Origin: Oenanthe sinensis | Taxonomy: Eukaryota > Streptophyta > Magnoliopsida > Apiales > Apiaceae | DNA: 64,000 nucleotides | Reading direction: 5' to 3' | NCBI GenBank assembly: GCA_028671895.1 | Contig: CM053796.1 | Location: 31,556,860-31,620,859 of the forward strand | Shown: piece after piece, positions 57,231-64,000 of the stretch | Position numbering within the stretch: the stretch's first letter is position 1 | How the letters are laid out: the number at the start of each line of letters is the position of its first letter | Program-made: the position numbers and the translations under genes | Notes under the pieces: model-generated | Seen by the model: the letters and a program-made list of their open reading frames with translations, nothing else | What the model was told of the DNA's origin: nothing | Databases searched by the model: none

Positions 57231-57695
57231 TGTATTATGCTTGTAATGTTTCTTTGCGTTGTAATTTGTTTTCTTGTTTTCCTGCATTGTAAATATATAT
57301 TATCTGTTTTCTTGTGTAGTGTAAGGTAGAAGTTAGTTAGCTAAGTGTCTTGAAACTGGTTTATATTAGGCGTCAATTATTTCGCGAAGTTCGGCGGTGG
57401 TAATACTGCTAAAAGGACTTCAGAAGGATAATTGAAGATTGAGTGGACCGTGCTCTTAAAGTACTTAGAAAAAATCTCTAGAAGAGCATGAATCCATTTA
57501 ATCGAGCCAACAGGTGTCCAATTTTGGCACTTGAAGTATCAGTAATAGACATGAAGTTAATTAATCAAGCCAAGCATTATGCAAGTTGACATGATCTTTT
57601 ATGAATGTTATTTTATCTTTTTCAGTCCCTGGTTAGTTGAGTTATCCTCATTGTGAATTTGGTTGTCATTGTTAGACAATCAAATAGGGGGAGAT
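57231..57695 (+). promoter_or_regulatory. E 3' region and polypurine tract
   Basis: Non-coding, with CAAATAGGGGGAGAT (57681-57695) as the polypurine tract directly before the LTR. The palindrome TTCGCGAA occurs near 57382. Confidence 0.85.
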
Positions 57696-58975
57696 TGAAA
57701 GGCATAGGTGTACTAACTTGTAACACTTAATTACTATGTAACTCAACTAAGTAAAAGATAAAACAACAGCAAAACAAGAGAAACTGAAGAAGCACATGGA
57801 ATCAATCAACTGAAGAAATGGTAATGATACTTGGTAACTACAAGTAACTAATTTGGTTAATCAAGGATGCATAAGTGAGAAGAAGTTCAATCTCAGTATT
57901 GCTCATGCCCTAACTTATCTAATGAAGAATCAAATTAATGTCAAAGAAGTATCAAGAAGACCAAAGTGATTTCATGTAATGTATATCAACATCTGGATAA
58001 TGTAAAGGTTAATCAACAAATGAGAACTGACATTCAGAAGCAAGAACCCCTACAAGACTAGTCACTTATGAACCAGACCATTGCATCAAGTGTCAGGACA
58101 TTGGAGGCAAGTTCATGTCAGTAATAGAAGATCTCATTTGAATTGAGTGAGGAAAAGAAATTGAAGAAGCTAGGGAAACTTGCTCATAAAGGTTAATCCT
58201 CAATTAGTCACTAAAGAAGGTCAACATTGGATGAGTGCATATTTGCTAAGGCAAATGTCGATCCACAGCAGATCGAGATGCGGGTCAAGATTTATAATTG
58301 AAGTAAAACATTGCAAAGGCAAATCTCGATCCACGGCAGATCGAGATCGAGATCGAGATCTTCATAGATCGAGATCGAGATTCTCCCAGATCGAGATCGA
58401 GATCTTCATAGATCGAGATCGAGATTCTCCCAGATCGAGATCGAGATTCTCCCAGATCGAGATCGAGATTTTCACAGATCGAGATCGAGATGGGTCCAGG
58501 AGAAGATCGAGATGCGGGTAGATATGTAACATTTAATGTTCAAGGGACAAGTGGCTTATTGTGAACGGTTGATCCAGAGTTGTTGGGAAAGTACTTTTTG
58601 TTGTCGAAGTCCTGATTGGGCCACGTACACAAAAAGGACAAGATCAAGACTACATGACATTATAAAAGCAGCACTTTGTTTTTATTAGTAAGAAGACTTT
58701 TATCTCTGTATTTCAACGATATATTAAAAAGAAAGAGCATTTACTGTAAAACAATAGTGAGAGAGAGGATCAGTTGAATCTAGCTTTAATTGCTGTATTT
58801 ATTGTTCAACTGATCATGATGCCTTTATGAATGTTGTAGCAAATCCTTCAATGAATATAATGATATATTCTTGAAATTCTGTGTCATAATTTATTACCTG
58901 CATATTTATACATTCTCTCATTATTCTAAAAAGTTGTATTCACCCCCCCCCCTCTACAACACTTTGGACCTAACA
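57696..58975 (+). repeat. E 3' LTR (1280 bp)
   Basis: About 99.5% identical to 44175-45451. It carries the same TCGA array (58262-58519), TATA box TATAAAAG (58661-58668) and a ten-C run. It ends ACCTAACA, followed by AGCTT. Confidence 0.95.
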
Positions 58976-58980
58976 AGCTT

Positions 58981-59841
58981 CATCAAAACCAAAGACTTCA
59001 CTTATCATGCAGGGAACTACATTTCTTCTAGGAGGAACTAGTTTTGAAAATGAGGAAGAGGAACAACTAACTCTAGTCAGGAAGAAAACTTCTGACTTAT
59101 TGTGGAAAAGGTATGAAACTTTGACTCTGGATGCTAGACTTGGAAGACATAAGGGAGGAATTGGAAGTTCAAAATCTAAGTTCTACAGAGAAGAAGCAAA
59201 TGCTTTCAGAGATCCTTATTTTCTGAAGGACAAACCTGAAGAAGAACTGACTCAAGATCACTTGGACAATCTCATTGTTGTTCATTTGGTTAAAGATGTT
59301 TTTAATGGTAATGTCCCTAAAAAAGCTTTTGTATTTTCTAGAAGATGGAAGAGTCTTGAAATTGGCTGAAGAAGATCTGGCTCATAAGTCATAAAAGGAA
59401 CTTGAATATGTTCTTTGTTTGTTAAATGATGAGAATGAGACCACAGCTAAATGGGTGAAAATACTAGAAGGTGCAATTGCTAGAAAAAGAAAGACTGAAA
59501 AGTTAATGATGTTAGACTCTAATGAAGAGTACAAGCCAAGGTACATGCTTGGGGATGAAACTGAAAATGAAATGAGCAAGGTAGATGCCAAGATAAAGAT
59601 GGTATTAGAAACTCCAATGTTGATTCTCAATCCAGGTGGACAGAAGATCTGCAGTATTCCTTTGGATGAAAGTATGCAAAGAACATCAATCTATAACTTG
59701 AGAGCTGCAATTTTTCAAATTGATGATTCTGATGATCAGATGAAGGATTTGAAAGAGAAACTGGTGGAATTGTTGAAGGCAGGTCAGAAGAGATTACTGG
59801 ATGAATTTTTGGCTGGAGACTTGTCTTACAGAAGGGTATAA
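58981..59841 (+). pseudogene. J ORF3, C-terminal part
   Basis: Open parts 59007-59369 and 59419-59841 with a break near 59369-59418. In frame with 44171-44174 across E. Acidic/basic and helical: begins with GTSFENEEEEQ, and continues with EMSKVDAKIKMV and LKAGQKRLLDEFLAGDLSYRR before the stop. It does not align with the E and F C-termini in an obvious way, so J ORF3 is a distinct version. Confidence 0.7.
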
Positions 59842-59942
59842 GAAGGTAGTTTAGATAAACACTGATGCATTTGTCTTAGAAGTTTCTGACATCATAAGTT
59901 CAAATTTATGTTTTACTACATGAAGCATAAATTGGAGGAGAT
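59842..59942 (+). promoter_or_regulatory. J 3' region and polypurine tract
   Basis: Short non-coding region ending AATTGGAGGAGAT (59930-59942), the J polypurine tract. Confidence 0.75.
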
Positions 59943-60304
59943 TGTTAGATATGAAGAACTGATGCTGTTAGAGATTACCAACGGTGTTTGCTGACATCAT
60001 CAGAGACTAAGAGCTCAACCGATAGAGTTTATGATGATCAGAGTTTGACAAATCAGGAAAAAATGAAGGGAGTGTTGGAGCATAATTCTATTATATTTCT
60101 GAAAGCTATCTTTTAGGAAGATAATGGTAGAGATAATATTTATGTATTTAATGATCATTATCTTTATTGTAAATAGATAGGTAGTTGTGTACTATATAAA
60201 CATGGGATTAAGTTTACATTGATGTATCGTTTTAGTTATCATCTTTATCATAACCTAGTAGCTCTTAAGAACTTTATTTTTCTTAAGAGAGTTTTGTATT
60301 AAGT
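59943..60304 (+). repeat. J 3' LTR, left part
   Basis: Starts TGTTAGATATGAAGAACTGA after the polypurine tract, with TATATAAA at 60193-60200 as the likely TATA box. G enters at 60305; the rest lies beyond G. It includes TCAGAGTTTG, the reverse of the J word CAAACTCTGA. Confidence 0.75.
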
Positions 60305-61003
60305 TGAAAGGCATATGACTAGGCCGATTTGTAACAATTAGATGACAACTCAACTCAAATAAGAAATAGAAGTAATAATAAATATGATAACAGGAATCAA
60401 GACAAATAAAGTCAACTATGCACAAAGAATCCTAAAAATCAGAAGTGTTCTAATGAAGCTGCTACTTTTCACAGGAAGAAGTTCATTAATATGTTCAAGC
60501 GTCGGTGAAAAATAAAGAAGTAGTATTTCAGAAGAGTTCAGAAGATTCAAAAGATTCCAAGTGGCTACTACAGAAAGATTCCAGGAAAAGAAAATATTGA
60601 AGACAAAGCTAGAAGCAAGAACAACACAGAAGATTACAACTATTAAAGTTAAAAAGGTGAAGAATATTTATTTAGTATGACACAAATGAACTAGACAATA
60701 CATTTGTGTGTCAACTAATTTAATAAATATTTATCACGTAGCTCAAGTGATTTTTAGATAGAAGACAGAAAGATTCAAGTCAAATCTACAGTGGTGGTGC
60801 AGTGAAGAAACTAAATTAATTCTACTATCAAAAGCTTATTAATTATTTAATTTATTTACTTAAATTAATTCACCTTAAATTAATTTAATTTATAAATTAT
60901 TTAATGAAGAATTGGTGGAATTAATTAATTTAAAAAGATCATTTTAATTTATTATTTAAAGAAAGTCTTGCTGCATTAATTTAGAAAATTCTACCCAGTA
61001 AGA
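60305..61003 (+). repeat. G 5' LTR, 3'-truncated
   Basis: Follows the reverse of the H LTR (40646 back to about 39940) up to the AGTAAGACTTTT motif near 61003. Then leader sequence with GAAACACTTAATTTTTTAAT follows directly. Confidence 0.82.
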
Positions 61004-61080
61004 CTTTTTTGATAAAAAATTATTTTAAGTCAAAAATTAAAATATTTTTTGAAACACTTAATTTTTTAATCTTATTAAAG

Positions 61081-63507
61081 ATGAGTACACAAAAATTGAC
61101 GAGCATTAAAATTCCACAGTTTGATAAAGATCACTACAATTTGTGGAAGCACAAAATGCTACTATTCATTGGGATTGCCAATCACATATATGCATTAATT
61201 TTGGCCAATGGTGTTGAACCCTCAATAACAGTTATTCCCGAATACGAGATTTATGGGGTCATAATTCCTCACAGACAGTTTCTAAAAAGTCCAACTGACT
61301 ATACAGATGAAGAAAATGAAGTTGTGTCCGTGGACAACAATCTCAAACTCATATTGATAGAATCCCTATACTACGTCGTGTACAATCACGTGGTCAATTG
61401 TAAAAATGCCAAACAGATCTGGGATACAATAGAGATTATCAACGAAGGGACTGAAGAAGTCAGAGAGAATAGACTGGAGATACTGACCTCCCAGTACGAG
61501 CAGTTTAGATCCAACCCTGGTAAGGGTATCTCTGAGGTGTTTCAGAGATTGAATAAACTGATAAACGATCTCAACCTAAATGGGAAATATTATAAGAACC
61601 AGGAGGTCAACATGAAGTTTTTGATAACCTTACCCGAGCATTTGGAACATAGGATCGCAGCAATCCGGGAGTCTAGGGACATGAATGAGGTAACCCTAGA
61701 AAGACTCTACAGAGTATTAAAGACATATGAATTAGAACAGATCCAGACCAGAGAAATGTATGGAAGAGGTAAGGTTCTGAGTTTCTCCAAAGCACTAATA
61801 GTGGAAGCACCAGAGAAGATTTAAGTGAAGGTTGATGTACCTTCAAATAATTCAGTAGAATATATAGTTCTAGAAATTGGACATACTTCAATAAATAAGA
61901 AGATGGTGAGTTCTACTCTTTGGAAGAACTAGATCAGCTAGAAGATGAATCTCTAGCTATGGTTTCCAGGAGGTTTGACAACATGAGATTCCGAAGAAAC
62001 CCCTCCTACAGAGCTAAACCAAATTTTGGAAGATTCGAAAAATGAGGTTCTTCTACAGCTGTATCAAAAAGAGGCTACAAGACTGGCTTAGTTGATAGAA
62101 TGGAGTTTCGTTGTTTCAAATATAATGAGATAGGCCACTTTATAACAGAATGCAAGAAGCCTAGGCAATGGAAGAAAAGAGAGTCTTATGAAGAGCTCAA
62201 GGAAAATTATGATGCACTCGTGAAAAAAGCATCAAGGCAAGTCTTATCTGGCAGAGGGAAAAAGCTGGGGTGACTCAGACAATGATGATGAGGAAGAGCT
62301 GGGAAATCTTGCTCTTATGTCTTCATCCGAGGAATCACTATCTCCAACACGTCAAGGAGGAAAAGATATAGATCCCTCTTGCCCTAAAATGTTTAAATTG
62401 CTAGGAAAAGAACTAAATGATACAAGAGATAGAGTTAAGAAACTAATTCTCAAAAATAAAGTCTTACATGATGAGAATGATGTTGTAAACATGTTAAAAA
62501 ATAAATGTAAAATATTGACTGAGGACTTGGCTTTTCAAGTCAATAGAGTCAGTTGTTATGTCAAAATTGAAGCCTATCTCAGAAATCAAATAGAGGAAGA
62601 GAAGAAGAAGTGTCTAGCCTATAAGAATTCCTCTTACAATGTAAAAAACCTAATTGACCTACAAGAGATAAACCAAAAAATTAGAATAGGCTTTGAGTAC
62701 AATCAATCTGTAGGAAAGGTAAGCAACATAACCCCATTCAGAAAAAGTGCTGAAGAAAGGGGTATCCCACATGTTGTTAAAGACACACCTAAACCTCTTT
62801 TCATAACCCCTATAGCTAAACCAATCCTTAAGAGCTCTATATTAATTGCTTATGAAATGAAGTTAGAAGATCTCGATGAAGAGAAGAAAAGAGAGGAACA
62901 AGCTAGGGGCATACAAGGAGTTAATGTCCAAAAAGAGAAGAGTGCACCTAAGACACCAGTGAAAGATGTGGGAACTTCTAGATCGCCCAATCCTGATATA
63001 GGTGCTAAAGACTTAAAGAATAATGTGAAGAGGCCTAATACGTTTGTTAATAGTAGGAATAATAACAACATATATCATTCTACTGAGAACTTTAAAACTG
63101 CTGATAAAGCTGAAGTAGAAACTGTTAAGACACCTACTGTTTTGAATAACATGCCTGTTATTGATGTATGCCATAAATCTTGTGGTATTTTAAATTGTAT
63201 GTTATGTGCTATTATCGTTATGACTGCTTATTTCAAACGTGTGATTGCAAATAAAAATAAAATGATACCTAGACAACACATCAATAATAAATTTGCAAAA
63301 TTCAAGACTGCGATTCCTTCACCTGTCAAGAAGGAAACATATATTCCTAAGTCTAAACAGAAAGTTGTTAAGACTGTTTATAGGAAGGTAAGTACAGTCA
63401 TGGTGGATGATGTTATTGTTCAAAAAGGATCTGTTGTCAAAGCTGAAAAAGGTCAATTCTTTAATTATGTTGGGCCCAATCAGTTTTGGGTTCCGAAGAT
63501 GATTTAA
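61081..63507 (+). pseudogene. gag: G gag
   Basis: ATG at 61081 (MSTQKLTSIKIPQFDKDHYN). It is open to 61824, then stops and frameshifts, then open again at 62317-63507. The first knuckle (62112-62153) reads CFKYNEIGHFITEC: the second Cys is Tyr. The HKSCGILNCMLC motif (63172-63207) is present. The tail ends GPNQFWVPKMI and a stop, as in E. Confidence 0.85.
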
Positions 63508-63529
63508 TCCATTTGATATTTGCAGGGAG

Positions 63530-64000
63530 TTAAATAGGTAAACTGAGTTGTATGGATCCTGGAGAATGGATCTTCAAGGCATATGACCGGAGATAGAGCC
63601 CTGCTATCAGACGTGGTTGAAAGAGCTGGCCCGATTGTCACTTTTGGAGATAACAGCAAATGAGTGACTACGGGATATGGTAAGTTAAATATTGGGAATG
63701 TTATCATTGAAAACGTCTCTTTAGTGGAATGACTTAAGCACAATCTACTCAGCGTCAGTCAATTCTGTGATAAAGGATACAAAGTAAACTTTATCAAGGA
63801 AAATTGCTTAATAGCTCATTCTAAAGACGACAAACTGACCTTACGTGAGTAAGGAAATGAAACTTGTACGTAGCAGATCTCAACTCAGGAACTGAAGATG
63901 AAGAAAACTATTTCTATTCAAAGGCTTCATCAGAAGAAAGCTGGCTATGGCACAAGAAAATCTCACATCTAAATTTCAAAATAATGAACTCTCTAGTCAA
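63530..64000 (+). pseudogene. pol: G pol start: protease and integrase N-terminus
   Basis: With in-frame stops, the translation shows GSSRHMTGDRALLS, VTFGDNSK, HNLLSVSQFCDKGY and the integrase SEESWLWHKK region. The protease active site reads ENGSS instead of DSGSS (GAG at 63562-63564), so the catalytic Asp is lost. The window ends inside integrase. Confidence 0.82.

Larger units (their letters stand above)
44175..58975 (+). mobile_element. Element E: near-complete, young Sirevirus-like copia with ORF3
   Basis: 14.8 kb: 5' LTR, PBS, leader, gag (849 codons, intact), pol (one nonsense codon), TCGA-rich spacer, ORF3 (one frameshift, no visible ATG), polypurine tract, 3' LTR. LTRs are 1277 and 1280 bp and differ at about seven sites plus the length of a C-run (about 0.5%). 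The TSD is ATCTT (44170-44174) and AGCTT (58976-58980), one mismatch. E lies in J ORF3 in the same orientation, and J's frame is continuous across it. It is the best candidate in the window for a recently active family. Confidence 0.95.
4616..60304 (+). mobile_element. Element J: oldest layer, Sirevirus-like copia element broken into four visible pieces
   Basis: J pieces are: RNase H 4616-5054, spacer 5055-5628, ORF3 start 5629-6103, ORF3 middle 40652-44174, ORF3 end 58981-59841, then polypurine tract and 3' LTR start (59943-60304). They are separated by H (6104-40646), E (44175-58975) and, at the right, G (60305 on). A cuts J on its left. Removing E with one TSD copy leaves ORF3 in frame (44171-44174 continues at 58981). 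Removing H leaves the conserved ORF3 block continuous across 6103/40652. The order RNase H, ORF3, PPT, LTR matches E and F. The gag and most of pol lie left of the window beyond A. Confidence 0.85.
60305..64000 (+). mobile_element. Element G: Sirevirus-like copia, 5' LTR truncated, right end outside window
   Basis: LTR start TGAAAGGCATATGACTAGG, gag and start of pol in the plus orientation. It belongs to the family of H. The 5' LTR stops at about 61003 and joins leader sequence directly; the LTR end and primer binding site are missing. The protease active site and zinc knuckle are mutated. G is inserted in the J 3' LTR. Its right end, with the second TSD copy, is not visible. Confidence 0.88.

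Noticed and set aside
1..64000. Host genes, tRNA or rRNA genes
   Set aside because: All long reading frames are explained by copia elements or ORF3; no cloverleaf or rRNA-like sequence noticed. TGGTATCAGAGC matches are primer sites, not tRNAs.

Overview
The window is plant nuclear DNA, probably eudicot, made almost entirely of nested LTR retrotransposons of the Ty1/copia superfamily. The evidence is intact tRNA-iMet-type primer binding sites (TGGTATCAGAGC), polypurine tracts (PPTs) next to 3' LTRs, 5-bp target site duplications (TSDs), copia domain order (gag, protease, integrase, RT, RNase H) and AT-rich non-coding DNA. I found no host single-copy gene, tRNA, rRNA or CRISPR array. Species cannot be named from the sequence alone.

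Seven elements can be separated, called A, B, C and E-H plus the host element J. Two lineages are present. (1) Angela/BARE-like copia: A (1-4615, +, enters from the left), B (9914-18626, -, TSD GCAAG) and C (21514-30579, +, TSD GCATC). (2) Sirevirus-like copia carrying a long third ORF (ORF3) between pol and the 3' LTR: J (+, the oldest layer, 4616 to 60304 in pieces), H (-, 6104-40646, TSD ACAAA, a deletion remnant), F (-, 7245-39495, TSD AAGGT), E (+, 44175-58975, near-complete, TSD ATCTT/AGCTT) and G (+, 60305 to beyond the window).

The nesting is: J holds A (in its RNase H region), H (in ORF3), E (in ORF3) and G (in its 3' LTR). H holds F (inside its 5' LTR). F holds B and C (both in its ORF3). 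Taking out the insert and one TSD copy leaves the ORF3 reading frame continuous at the B/F and E/J junctions and, after an earlier frameshift, at the H/J junction. LTR divergence counted by eye fits this order: H about 12%, F about 2-2.5%, C about 1.5%, E about 0.5%, B about 0.3%.

Layout: 1-4615 A; 4616-6103 J RNase H, spacer and ORF3 start; 6104-7244 H; 7245-9913 F 3' LTR and ORF3 C-terminus; 9914-18626 B; 18632-21508 F ORF3 middle; 21514-30579 C; 30585-39495 F ORF3 start, spacer, pol, gag, leader and 5' LTR; 39501-40646 rest of the H LTR; 40652-44174 J ORF3; 44175-58975 E; 58981-60304 J ORF3 end and 3' LTR; 60305-64000 G.

The most interesting points are: ORF3, present in three diverged versions (E, F, J) with a shared N-terminal signature and an NLS-like basic cluster but no membrane segment; TCGA-rich tandem arrays placed in the LTR and also in the pol-ORF3 spacer of E and F; a conserved H-x2-C-x4-C-x2-C motif in the Gag C-terminus of E, F and G; and element B, whose coding region is eroded although its LTRs are nearly identical and its leader is conserved, as expected for an element mobilised in trans.
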